Below, piece after piece: positions 1 to 11,017 of a DNA stretch of 64,000 nucleotides. The stretch covers positions 1 through 64,000 of the forward strand of contig AJFK01001056.1 in assembly GCA_000467715.1 (NCBI GenBank), given 5' to 3'. The DNA is from Hysterium pulicare CBS 123377 (Eukaryota > Ascomycota > Dothideomycetes > Hysteriales > Hysteriaceae). The notes beneath the pieces were generated by a model. That model ran no database searches. It saw nothing but the letters and a program-made list of their open reading frames with translations, and was not told the origin of the DNA. Within the stretch, counting starts at the first letter, position 1. The number at the start of each line of letters is the position of its first letter. The position numbers and the translations under genes were made by a program.

Positions 1-37
1 TACGTAGGCGTAAGTAGGTTCACCTCTCATTAAGCAT

Positions 38-80
38 CAAGTAGGCTCATCAGGTAGGCTCAAGTAGGCTCATCAGGTAG
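38..80. repeat. Short tandem repeat, 23-bp period
   Basis: Two copies of a 20-bp unit (38-57 and 61-80) containing AGTAGGCTCATCAGG are separated by 3 bp, giving a 23-bp period. Partial AGTAGG copies lie just upstream. It is not a CRISPR array because there are only two copies and no spacer-length gaps. Confidence 0.85.
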
Positions 81-114
81 ATTTATCTCTCTCTCCATCT
101 CTCTAGCCTTTAGC

Positions 115-147
115 CTTCTTCTTCTTCTTCTTCTTCTTCTTCTTCTT
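115..147. repeat. (CTT)11 microsatellite
   Basis: Eleven uninterrupted CTT units. It is preceded by a CT-rich run (about 81-105) and followed by TA- and GGTAG-rich sequence to about position 200. No gene overlaps it. Confidence 0.95.
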
Positions 148-148
148 T

Positions 149-546
149 GTTTAGACTTCGGAGGTAGTAGATTAGGTAGTATGGTAGACTAGAATAATAT
201 ATTAGTTATTATGACATCAAGACTCTTTATAAACCACTAAATATAATGTCCAACCAGGTCCCCTCATTCACGATAAAACATGATGATATCTACATAAATT
301 ATAGTAGAAAAACCGAAAGAACCACCCTTAATTCATGCAGATAAACCACTATGATTAATCGTACCAAAACAACCTTGATTCATCGTGAAGCAAAACCCGT
401 AGGGTCGAGTGCTTTCCGCATTTGTAGTCCTGGTGCGTGTGATCTAGTTTGCTTAGACCACAGTGAGGAGAGTTGTGAAAAATAGAAAACTGATAGGTTC
501 TCCTCTCATGCCAGTCCGACGAAACTTCACCCTATACACTATCAGA
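149..546. other. A+T-rich gene-free stretch
   Basis: From about 150 to 400 the sequence is A+T-rich with many TA steps and AGGTAG words, resembling a degraded repeat, but no element can be named. The rest is the 3' flank of the ankyrin gene read from the right. No RNA gene is visible. Confidence 0.5.
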
Positions 547-3500
547 CTAATCGTCTTCCTCATCCTCACCTTGGCTCCCCTCATCTTGACTCGTTTCTGA
601 ATCCGATTCTCCCGTATCGACGAGAAGTCCCATCTCTTGAAGTCGCCGCCTTTCCTCTTCAACTTTGGATGGATCAGGCGTCAAAACCTCTTCCATCCTC
701 GAATACCAGTATTCGTTCATGAATTTGGGAAGAGGAATTTTCATCTCGTCATATTTGGCCTCGAATCCTGCCGCCAACACTTCCAACTGATCCAGAAGAG
801 GTCCTTCTTCGTCTCTGATTTCGGCCGCTTCCTCGTCCGTGTGGAATGGAATCCCCTTCTTTTCTAGGTCGCAACATGTATGCCTTATATCAAGGCTCTC
901 AAATGTGCAGATACGTATGATGTCGCTCACCGTCTTCCTCAATTGGTGCGTCTGCCATCCCTGGTCTCTAGTGATGATTTTTCGTAGGAGGAACAAGGGC
1001 TGAAGAGCATCTCGAGTAAAGAGTCTTCTAGTGGACTTAGGTTTCATCCACCTTGAGTATTTCCAAATTCTTTTGCACATAGTTGTGGTAAATGTGCATC
1101 CACCTAAGCTGCAACCGCATACACAGCTGTCTGAAGCAGGGGCCATAAGCTGCTGGAACAGAAGTTCGATTACGCTTTCGTCAAGATCGTCCCAGGTGTC
1201 TTTCGCAGACTCCCAAAATAGACACTCTCCAAGAAGGTAGCCTAGCTGGTGGTATGCCTTTGATTCAGATCTCGGCAATGTCACGGATAATTGAGCGCCT
1301 TTATTAACCATCCATTCAATGAGACCGAATTCTTCCAGTTTGGTCATTTGTCCGATTCTGACGCCGAGCAAGAAGGACAGTGGAACCCATTTTGACTCTC
1401 CATCTCGTATCTTATGGCCGCCTGTTTGAACGTCCTCGAAACCAAATTGATAAAGTCTCTCAGCGAGGTCGAGGGTTAGGCATTCGACTTCGTACACGCT
1501 TTTTCTCGGCATACAGAGTGCCTCATCCGGTTCAACTCCATGAGTAACAAGAGCATCGTAGACAGACGCAGCCTGGGCATCCAAGCGCTTATCTTTCGAC
1601 AGCGATAGTGAATGTATAATACTGAGAGGCAGATATTTGAACGCTAAATCTTTCAGGCGCTCTTGCCGGTCTATTGTCACCTGAATGAGTAGATTCTGCA
1701 TGGCAGGATCCTCATCAGGAGAGTGGCCGAAGATATATCGACGATTATCAAGGAACCTAGGCTTCGTACAAATTCTGCTTCCAGCTTTGATCAAAATATC
1801 CATAGTCGTGGAACATCTGGAGGAAAATGCATATTCCAAAGGTATTATCCCTACCAAGTCCGGCTCATTTACATCTACTCCATTTTCAAGTAAAATTGCA
1901 CAGCCTTTTGGCCATGAACGGGCTATATGCAGCGGCCTTATATCCTCTTCGATCCTTTCATGAATGCTTGATGGGTCTTTTTTCAAGACTGCCAATAAAC
2001 GCTGTTCAGAGCGAGCGATAAGGGCTAGAAAAATGTCACTGTAATCAAGCCCTACTTCAAGGATGGTCGGACCGTTATCCAGGGAAAGAATATGGTCCCA
2101 TATTGCATCTTCGAATCCAGTATCATAATAACCATCGCGATAAACAAGAGCTTTTGTTGTAACGCATCCCATGTCCATTATGCTTGCACAGTATTCTGCG
2201 AGACTCCTCATATAGATTTCGGAAGTGTAGCGAGATGACCCATAGGATAAGACCGTATGTAACGCCCTATCATAGCTCAAAGTTAGACTGAGTAGTCAAA
2301 TGAAAATCAACGCAAGGTTGAAATTACTAACTCTTCGTATTCATCTTCGCGTCTGCTTGACACTCCTTGCATTGTGATTTGAACCACAAATTTTACTAAC
2401 TCAAGATAGATGTTCAATATCTTGCAAGAGTGAATTTCAAGAAGTCTATAGTAATGGCATATATGAATGGCCCAGGAACAGATGCTCTTTTCACACTGTT
2501 AGATTATGCATATATATGCCAGGATACCCTGGAACCTACGTTAAGGAGACTTCTTCCATCCGATGTCCTATCATATGGGGTTATTTCTCGATTCTGTAGA
2601 AGCTTTCGTAAATCCAAGAACGTCATCTCAATAAAATAGAAGATGAGTTCCTCCATTTCCTGATTAGATCCTACTTCATACATCCCGTCAACATTGCGCA
2701 AAGGACGATAATGGAGTAAGCGAAAGCCTGGAGAGTCTTCGTCCACAAATCGATGGGTTTGTAGCATGGGGCTAATGGCGCAATCTCCGGCGCCCCAAGA
2801 CAATCGGATCGAGAAAATGACTGCGCGTTTGAGGATACTGCTGCATAATTCAAGCCGGAATTCCCAGGTGGAGAGTGCTTGCCCTAGGCCCCATGGGCAG
2901 CTTTGTTTGTGAGTATTAATATCGATTCGCGAGAACCAAAAGCGATCAATACGATAACGGGTGAGCTGTTGTGGTTGCGATTTTGAGCAGCCACAAGACA
3001 TTTTCCCTCTGTCAGTGGTTTTTCTAAAATGCTTTTTTATGTCCCGCAATTGCTGTTGAAGTGCGTCTCTCTCTCGCAATGCATCGTGAAGCAATGATGG
3101 TTTCCACATCAGCTGTGTTTCGTTCATTTGGTTTTCCTAGCAGTTTGGCCACTGTTAGCCAGCACACAGCCGATGTCGTAATGGTTAGGACATGTTGTAA
3201 GGATTAAGACATACCAGTTGGTCAAGACGAGAATTGATCAGTGCTTCGACTTGGCTGTGATTAGCCACTATAGTAGGGATTAGGGTATTGACTCCTTGCT
3301 GAACAAATCGCACGTCTGCCTGTAAGTGCTGCACTGACTCTTGAACATGCTGGCCATTGAGATCGATTCTATTTGCGGCGGCTTTCACCTCGGCGAGATC
3401 CTTTGTGGAGTGTGTGGTCAAGTCTCTGGGAGTATGTGAGGTCAAATATCAAGTATATCGGATCAGACCAATAGTAAAGTGCACTTACATTTGCAGAGCA

Positions 3501-3928
3501 TGCAAGGCTGTATTCAAGTTGTCTTGGATATCTTTCAGGTTTGCCTTAGCTAACAGTATACTGTCTCGTTTGAACGGATAGGACGCCCGCCCTTTGATAC
3601 CCCTCAAAACCGCTTTGAAATCACGCGACCCAGGCTGACCCAACTGCATCTTGAGAAGGGATTCAAGCGCGTAAATGCCTGTCGCACATGCCTCTATGGC
3701 ATTTATCGTCTGTGGACTGCTGAGAGATGCTTGAGACTCGAGGGCTTGAACTCTACCAGTTAGAGTTTCAAGGATTTGCTTGAGGTTATCCGCCTGTTCC
3801 CGGATAACTTTGACTTCCTTGTCGCGATTTTTGACACCGTCGCAATACCAGACCAGGCCTTGTGTGACTTGAATCCCAAGGCTGACGATGCCTACGGCAG
3901 TACCCGTGACCGAGAATGGGTCTCCCAT
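547..3928 (-). CDS. Helo-like N-domain / ankyrin-repeat protein
   Basis: Five exons: 3928-3489, 3425-3215, 3136-2540, 2495-2332 and 2275-547 (introns 63, 78, 44 and 56 bp). Phases agree and give 1046 residues. The N-terminus (MGDPFSVTGTAVGIVSLGIQ) is the opening of the fungal Helo-like/STAND N-terminal domain (PF17111 type), a helical module that in related proteins is linked to NLR signalling and cell-death effectors. A coiled-coil-like segment follows (about 150-270), with a cysteine cluster MSCGC. At about residues 550-650 lie two ankyrin-like repeats (RPLHIARSWPKGC, ILLENGVDVN, then DILIKAGSRI). The C-terminus is a strongly acidic tail. No NACHT or NB-ARC P-loop is present, so this is an N-domain plus ankyrin architecture rather than a full NLR. 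Start at 3928 is preferred to the in-frame ATG at 3952 because family members begin MxDPFS. The function is inferred by domain only. Confidence 0.8.
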
Positions 3929-4988
3929 GTTGATGACTGTGACTAAAAACAATGGTCGACGCTGAAGATGGCTCTTCTCTGAATAAAGATGGGCAAAGTG
4001 TTGTCTGATGTGTGAAAATCGAATGCTGAATGTTATTCAGCCTGGTGAGATGTTGCCTGAGACGGGCGGGGGCGGAGTGCATGTTACAGCAACGAATGAT
4101 AAGTCGGAATTCAAATGAGGCTTTATCTTTTACACAGCCTTTAAACAAGGCTGATAAGTCGTTACCCTTTTGCTTTCCAAGGCTGAAAGTCCTCTGCTTA
4201 GAAAATCTACCAAGTCCAAGCTCACGCTGTGGATGCAGGACGATAAGGTCTAAACAGGTTTTCAGGAACGTGAAACAAGCCAGTTGGCTAGATTCTGGCT
4301 TAAAGTGATATGGAAAAGAGATCTAATTAGCCTCACTTCATTGTCGGAAGGTATAAAAGTACTGGTACCCGGTCGAAGCATGTCAAAGTCCTTTCGGAGC
4401 AGTGTCTGGCTCCGAATCAATCTCGTTAACATAATTTGCGCGTTTACCCTTTGGGAATGATGCTATGTACACACATCGGTATCCTTCTCCAAAACGAGTG
4501 CCCCTCTCACTGACTAGAACAGAGGTCCTCTCTCTTCAACTCAACGTACCTCTCAGTCTCGGAAGAAGCAGCTCATCTAATTCCGATCAGCCGTAATCCT
4601 CCCCAAAGAATGCGAACCTCTCTCGCTCCTCGATAGTTTCTTGCAAAATGTAACCCGCCGAATATACCTTTCCAAACTCCATTTTTTTATGCCCTTTGTC
4701 ACGTCAATTGCTTGACTAAGCGCTATCAAGGGGGCACTCTCTCGTACATATACACTACAACCTATAACACATGCTCTAAACTCTGAGATTTGAGTTGGTT
4801 TGGCCCCCATACCTCCCTTCGCGTGAATTGTGGCGGTGTTGCGGCATAGCACAGCACATTGGTCTATACCCGCGGCACAGCAACAACACTTAACTTTCAC
4901 ACAACTCAATCCGACTCATCTTCACTACTCTTGAGGTCACTGCCCCTCTCTGGATATCCAACGATTCACTATAGCGGTAGAACTCAAC
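3929..4988. other. Intergenic between divergent genes
   Basis: About 1.06 kb between the divergent ankyrin gene (-) and LPYDIR-like gene (+), presumably holding both promoters. Short open frames occur (for example minus 4909-4577, cysteine-rich) but show no family resemblance and no splice context. CT-rich sequence precedes the ATG at 4989. Confidence 0.5.
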
Positions 4989-6171
4989 ATGGATACATCG
5001 GTGGACCTTCAACTCGAAAGCAAATTCTTCGTTGCGCCAGCCGAGATTCGTCGTGCGATCTATGTCCACCTCATTCCCGGCCGAATCCACTTCTTTCTCC
5101 ACGAGAAGGGACTTGGATTATCAGCATGCGTCCAACGTGAGAAAGATGGTGAACCCAACTGTATCGAACGGCGAGCAAATCTAGCCAACTATATGGCAGA
5201 CCCCCAAGCGCGAGATCCTATCTTTGCGCTCCGTTTGCGGTCTCCATGGGGCTCGCACTGGCGATGTGAAGAGTCAGTAATGCGGACGCGAGAGAAAGAC
5301 TGCGAGACAGATTGTAACCTTGCCGCGATGGCATTCCTTCTCGTGTGCAAGCGATTGTAAGCAAGTGATAAGCCAAGCCAGTGTAGCTAGCCTGCTGACA
5401 TCGCTCTACAGGTTCACCGAGATTGTGGAAATGATGGCTGAGACCGCTGTATTTCAATTAAATGACCTCGATGCGCTCAGGATCTTTGTTCCACAATCCG
5501 ACCTGCTCCAGTCTGGGCGATTTTCTACTTTCACCATCACGAAATGCCTTCTGCCGAGCCTCAAAGAACTGGATATCAGCCTGAGACTTCCTTTGTCCGC
5601 TTATGACGCGATTGAGAATGCTGGTAATTCCACCGGCTCTGAATCGTCGTCGATGGATCATTCAATCTCTGCATGGATAGGATTACGTCCCGCCATCGAA
5701 CGCTTGAGCAAACTGAGAAGACTTCGGATATGGCTAGATCATGAGGAGCGTTGCACTTGGTCCATGGTCAATGAGCGCGCCGTCTTATCTCCACTTGCGC
5801 CTCTTAGCAACAACCCGAATTTGTTTATTTCCATCAATCTTCCAAAGCTGCACCCGAAGTGGGAAACCCCGGACCGGCATTTCATGGAGGATAGCCCACC
5901 GTTGGCACTGACCATACATCGAAGGTATCGCCAGAGATATCACGGCATAGAATCCAGTGATGGCAGCATCCGTGAGCAGCATGATCCGGATTTTCCAGTC
6001 ATGTACGAGCTTGCTGATTTTGAGGCGACCATAGTGGGGAACATAGTGGTGCCCGTAGAGGGGGCCATGGAGGAAGTAGAGGAATCTGAAAGATCATCAT
6101 GGAAGAGGGGGCAAGATCCGGTTAGGGAATACCTGGATGCCTGGGAACCTACTGGGTGTCTGAATATATAG
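4989..6171 (+). CDS. LPYDIR/DUF7730-like fungal protein
   Basis: Two exons, 4989-5356 and 5412-6171; the 55-bp intron is GTAAGC..CTACAG. The product has 375 residues. The N-terminal segment FFVAPAEIRRAIYVHLIPGR is a variant of the 'LPxEIRxxIYxxLI' opening of a large, poorly characterised family in filamentous ascomycetes (often annotated DUF7730 or F-box-like). A middle helical part contains DALRIF and LKELDISLRLP, and the C-terminus is acidic. There are no catalytic motifs. It is related in style to the three genes at 47.2-51.0 kb but more diverged from them. Role unknown; such proteins are often assumed to be F-box-like adaptors, which is inference. Confidence 0.75.
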
Positions 6172-7180
6172 TAAGCGCCTGACAGTGAGTGTTATCTATG
6201 TACTTGGATTGATATCGTGGACAATCTTAATTAATCGATATCTATTGATTTCCCAACTACGTTATATCGCGCTATACTATATTAATAAGGATTATAGTTT
6301 ACACTTTTACGACTTGGAAAGTGTAAGCTGGACTCATCTATGCACTATAATCTACTACACTTAGTACCTACTTGATAAGGTAGTTTAAAGGTTAGGTAGC
6401 TTAAATAATAATAAAAGGATTAATGAGGGTTTATCTATGAACAATAGATGGCATTCGTTAGCGCTATGAGACGGCCTGGGTAGTGAATTTTCATTGATTC
6501 TCCTCCACAACTTCAATGACACGAAGGAAATCGATCGACCGCCCCACAGATTCTCATCTCTCTTACTGGTGCTGTACATTTCTACTTCTAGTGCCACGCA
6601 ATAGATCTTCTCCTCGGGCAATCGGAACCCGACAGTAGAACGCGAAGATAGAACTGGGATGGATCTACACCAAAGACGTCTGCCAAACTTTGCGATGACC
6701 TTGAGCTTGCTTTATCTAAATTGTCTAACGATTTCTGCTTCAGTTCCACTTCCTACCTCTCCCGAAAGACATTTCTCGAAAGGTTTTCCAATTTGAAAAA
6801 TACGATAATGTTGAGAAAGTGCTGAAAGGAAGTCGATCGAAGTATCTTGAGGTGTCTTCGGAGTATCCCAACAATCTGCCCAGAAAATGCGAAACCCTCC
6901 CGCTCCTCCTGCAATATACATTCCAAAGTATAAAGATCACGTTTTTGGGTTCGTGCAAGATAATTGAACAGATTCATTTTATAAGCCTGCTGCTGCTGAA
7001 TGTATCCTTCAAACCCCCAATTTCTTTAAGATACACCCCGGTCAGTTGCTTAACTAAGATCACTGCTCCAACCGTTCGTTACTCTACAGCCTACAGCACT
7101 TGCTAATAACAACAATATAGAAGCTAACAAGAAAAGCTGGATAGTGTTATCAGCTGCACAGGTAGGAATCATCGCCTATG
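6172..7180. other. Gene-free, partly A+T-rich
   Basis: About 6180-6430 is A+T-rich with many TA steps and the repeated words GGTAG and TTAAT, compatible with an old repeat degraded by C-to-T change (RIP-like). No terminal repeats or coding remnants can be named. From 6450 to 7100 base composition is normal; open frames on the minus strand (6977-6712) overlap each other in all three frames and look like chance. Confidence 0.45.
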
Positions 7181-7189
7181 CTACTTCGC

Positions 7190-8280
7190 TATCACGATAT
7201 GCGAAGCGGAATATTCAGCCCCCAAAAAGGTGCGCTGTAGTGCTTGAGCGGAGCACCAAGATGCCCAAGATGTAAAGGACTGCTCTGGTTGGCGATGCCA
7301 CATCACGACCCTCACCCAACGCCGCGACATCAACATCGACTCCATTACCGTCCACGTCTTTTGCGAAACAAGAGAAGTCAATTCCGAATGGAAAACCAAC
7401 ACAACCCGCAATCTATTCAAGCAAAACATCGTCGTCTACGCAAGCGACAAATCCCGCGTACAGCCCCTACTCTCTGCCGACACGCACAAATGGTGCTTCG
7501 AGGTCGCCTTTCCCAAAAACCACGACTTACTAGCCACCTTTGGCTTTGCCATTGAGCGGTCCTACGCCTGAATGCTGTTGTTGTTTCGTTCCGCTGGGCA
7601 AATACTGGTGCAAGGGGGCTTGGGCTCACTATAGCATCGAAACTATCGCATTGGGATATGCCATGCAAGCAAACGGGTTCAGTTCGTGGGTCAACTTCAG
7701 GCTCTCGCCTGATCGGGTCTTGGATCTAGAGGAGGGTTCGGGGATTGTTGAGTGGGTGCGAAAGCTACAAGTCTCGGTGCCGCCGGCGAATGTCTAGAGT
7801 GAGAAGTAGAGTGATTTCTGGGGTTTATCCGCCGACGTGAAAGCAGTGGATGACGTTTGACTTGGCACTTGGACTTGGAATCCTAAAGTACGTCTTCATG
7901 GGCTAGAAATTGCCTCTTCATCTGGACGTGGAGTACGGCGACGAACGCGAAGGCAATATTGCAGCGACCAGAACTCCTGTACTTCTCAAAGGACTCAAGG
8001 TGACCATCAACACCGAAAATGTGATTGGTCGCAATCCACGGTACCGCTCATCCCAGGCGACAGTAGGTATATCGGCGAAGCACTCTGCGGACCGTATGCG
8101 AAAGGTTTAAACATTAATCTTGAGGGGAGGATCGATCTTCGTTCCATTTGCCCGGCATTCAAACTCCGTATGGGCGATGTCAAGGTCTACCCTCAATGCG
8201 GTCGTATCGAGGATATCGGGAATGGCAGCCTCATCCCTAACTCCCAGACCGGGGGAACGAACAGGACGTACCATCTTTGA
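7190..8280 (+). pseudogene. Arrestin-like domain gene, decayed
   Basis: Pieces of an arrestin-like protein occur in order on the plus strand but in different frames with stops between them. They are VVLERSTKM then LVGDATSR (about 7216-7310), INIDSITVHVFCETRE (about 7330-7380), NIVVYASDK with QPLLSADTHKWCFEVAFP (about 7425-7515), LPLSGPTPE with a YWCK..WAHYSIE stretch (about 7545-7650), and LLKGLKVTINTENVIG (about 7980-8030). This order matches fungal arrestin_N (ligand-like beta-sandwich; 'L-P-G-x-H-x-W-x-F-E-F-x-F-P') followed by arrestin_C. At least four frame changes or stops are needed, so the host gene is most likely dead. Intact relatives act as adaptors for Rsp5-type ubiquitin ligases in permease endocytosis. 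Family assignment is by motif order only. Confidence 0.5.
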
Positions 8281-8570
8281 GTCAGTGTAACCGTGGAGAT
8301 TTGTCGGGGGTGAACTGGCCATTCTGCCAGCACGATTCAGTGCAAATGGGCCAAAACCACTCATAGAAGCGAGTCAAGATGCCGCTGTGCCGCCAGCTCA
8401 GCTAGCTGGGCAAGAAATCTTTCGAAGCGCCAGGAAGTCCACCAGCTGAGCTTGGCAGTAGCTATGAGATGACAAATCTAGGCTCGTGGGACAGTGGTAC
8501 TTAAATTGTTGTTTCGTCCAACAAGTTCCATAGATCCCACAGAGATAATTCGAAACTTCCATTTCGAAAA

Positions 8571-9467
8571 TCAAGCATACAGCCTCTCAGCAATCGGAAA
8601 TGAAACCTCCTGGCTCGAAAACGCACAATGCCCCACCGGTTTCGTAGGGTCGTCAACCACACCCCATTTCAATCTTAGTTCGGTAACATTGCCTGGTTCA
8701 GTCTCCAAAGGATGGCAAGCAGCAGAGATAGCAGCACTACAACTACTTGCGACGGGGATACCAGGCGGGAGCCGTCTTTTTCCAAGCGCGATCAATGTGA
8801 ACAAGGCCACGAAGCCAAGGGAGATACCGGCACATCCCCCGGCGATGGAGTAACCACAAGTCATGATGATACCATTGGGCAAGGGATCGATACCATACGT
8901 TGGGGTTTGCGAATGCTTCGAAGTTTGGTTTAGGGATCCGTTCGCTTGATAAGTTTGTAGGCTGACGAGATAAATACTCTGAGAAATAATCCAATGGAGG
9001 CCACCCGAGACGATCAAAAGTGGAATGGCGTATCGGTAAGGTAGTTGGAGAAAGTATGTTGAGCGTTGGGACCCCTGAGGTATGGAAGATACGCGTAGGC
9101 CTTTGCGATGGCGCCCGTACTGGTTCCATTCGTGGGCTAAGAGGAGAGATGTTAGGAGCGCATTGTATGTGACGTTGATGATCAAGTGAAGCCCAACATT
9201 CAGTCGTTTGGTAGTGGAGCAACTGCCACTGAACACTGTGCCTTGTCCTCTTTGATCAATTTTATAAGTGTTTACGGCCCATATTATGACAGATAGATTA
9301 ATGAGGAAGACAAGAAATGAGCAGATGGTTCCAGCAATAATACCGAACCTCCAAGAAGCCGCTCTGCTGGTCCACGATGAACAACCTCGGACTCTTTTCC
9401 CAGGCACCAGTGCTACGGAGAGCAAAGGACTGGCAGTGAGCTCTGATGTCTCTTTGGCGATGGACAT
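8571..9467 (-). CDS. DUF6536-type membrane protein, internally deleted
   Basis: One exon, 298 residues. Residues about 38-64 (WRFGIIAGTICSFLVFLINL, then VIIWA) and the motif GTVFSGSCSTTKRLNVGLHL match the N-terminus of fungal DUF6536 proteins. Residues about 100-175 (TYNALLTSLLLAHEWN, RKGLRVS, RSTYFLQLPYRYAIPLLIVS, LHWIISQSI) match their C-terminal third. Family members are usually about 600-750 residues and have a long membrane and loop section between these two parts. Here LIINV is followed directly by TYNALL (near 9170), in frame and without splice sites, so about half the protein is missing. Four or five membrane spans remain. The normal role of the family is unknown; this copy may be non-functional although its frame is open. 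Confidence 0.7.
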   Translation of the reverse strand: MSIAKETSELTASPLLSVALVPGKRVRGCSSWTSRAASWRFGIIAGTICSFLVFLINLSVIIWAVNTYKIDQRGQGTVFSGSCSTTKRLNVGLHLIINVTYNALLTSLLLAHEWNQYGRHRKGLRVSSIPQGSQRSTYFLQLPYRYAIPLLIVSGGLHWIISQSIYLVSLQTYQANGSLNQTSKHSQTPTYGIDPLPNGIIMTCGYSIAGGCAGISLGFVALFTLIALGKRRLPPGIPVASSCSAAISAACHPLETEPGNVTELRLKWGVVDDPTKPVGHCAFSSQEVSFPIAERLYA

Positions 9468-11017
9468 GGCTGTCCAAATTTGGTCTCACTTGTTCGGCAA
9501 CCGGGTGAGAGAAAACAGGACAACGACAAGCTAGAAGTAGTCGAGCGGCAGGAAATAGCGGAAGATGCCTCTCTATGAAGAGAAGCGCCGTTGAAGGAAA
9601 CATTGGAAGAGTTAGGCTGAGGCATTCGAGGATAGTAATATGTACATGTGCATGTGCTAACACAGCCCCAACGAGTGCTTGGAAAATCAATTGTTTTGGG
9701 TAGTTTGCAGCATCAATGGTAGGCCAACAGGAGTTCGCTTAAGATAGAGCAGCGCGCGATCTGCTTGATTCTGCAGCCACTATTGAATGAGATACTTGGC
9801 AAACGTCTTGGTACACCCTCAGGCTTGACGTCTTCAAAAGCTCGACATGGTGCAACGCGGGGTCATATTTTCTTCCTTTTCAGTACTTTGTTGGATCAAC
9901 GTGACACGTCCTAGAAAGAAAGAAAGCGTAATGACAAGTAACCTCCTGAAGGAGGAAGGAAGTTACTGAGCGAGATGCTGAGGTTTTCAACAAGAGCAGG
10001 AGAGTCTGCTACCCCGGCGACAACAAAATACAGGAATGACGGGTTCATTAGTAAATCAGTGGTGGAAAGCCTGGGAGAGAAGAGACAGCCGGCGCATAGT
10101 CAAGGTCCAAATTGAGGCCAGATATCTCGTTCTTCCGTGAGGTGAGACTTGAAGTTGAGAAAGGGCCTTTGACAGGAATGGTGATAGAAAGCGTGGTGTT
10201 GAGGTTCGGTTAGACGGGCGAGCGTCAAGCGACATTGAACCGTGACACCGGTAATTGGCATCTGAATCGGGGTGCGACCCTGGCAGTTTTAATCTATCGC
10301 GGACCAGCAACAAATCCCGAATGAGACTCCTGTTATCTCACATGTCACGCTCCCCCTGAGTCTGACATGACGGTTGGATGAAAGGAAAAGTGAAGGTGTT
10401 TATGTCGATTCAGGAGGGCAGCAAGAGTGGCAAGGCAGTGGAGAATGGAGGTTCTAGCGTGGGGCGGTCAAAGTGTTTCAGGTGGCCGGCTTGGCTGAGA
10501 TTCTTGGTTGACGTTGGCGAAACTTGGTGGAGCTTGCTGCCATTGACCAATCACGGCATCACGTTTTGATGGCTGCACGACTTAGCCTGGTGACGTTGAG
10601 CTAGCAAAGCACGCTTAGAGCATTTTTTCTTATCGCGCATTTCTGGGGCCTCCGGTTGGACGGCAGGCGCGAATGCTCGCTGGATCGGGCGAGGTCCGCT
10701 ATCTGCGCCCACCCATCCGTCATTCACACCACCTTCTTTGGGCTTAGGCATGGCGAGGCGCGTTGAAGAAATCCCATCCACCGTCCATGCTCCCTTCCCT
10801 TCGTGCCTTCCTCTCCCCAACAACTCCATCTGCGCCGCTCTTGCTCGTACCATCGTGCCCTTCTGACTGTGCAGTACAGGGAGCAGCTTTTCTTGCGCCG
10901 AAGATTCCAGTCGTTCGTTCCACTCTGTCGTTACATCTTGCTGTCACCAAACACCATCGTCGGACCTTTACGTCCATCACTCGTACTCGAAACCAACCAC
11001 AACCACCGACACTCGCT
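9468..11017. other. Intergenic, GH72 promoter side
   Basis: 1.55 kb between the DUF6536 gene (-) and the GH72 gene (+), so it carries both promoters. A CCCCT box at 10353-10357 resembles a stress element, and a pyrimidine-rich tract (about 10780-11010) precedes the GH72 start, as is common for highly expressed fungal genes. Open frames here (for example minus 11136-10551) conflict with these signals and show no family match. Confidence 0.45.

Noticed and set aside
1-150. CRISPR-like array at the window start
   Set aside because: Only two copies of a 20-bp unit with a 3-bp gap, plus a CTT microsatellite; the host is a fungus.
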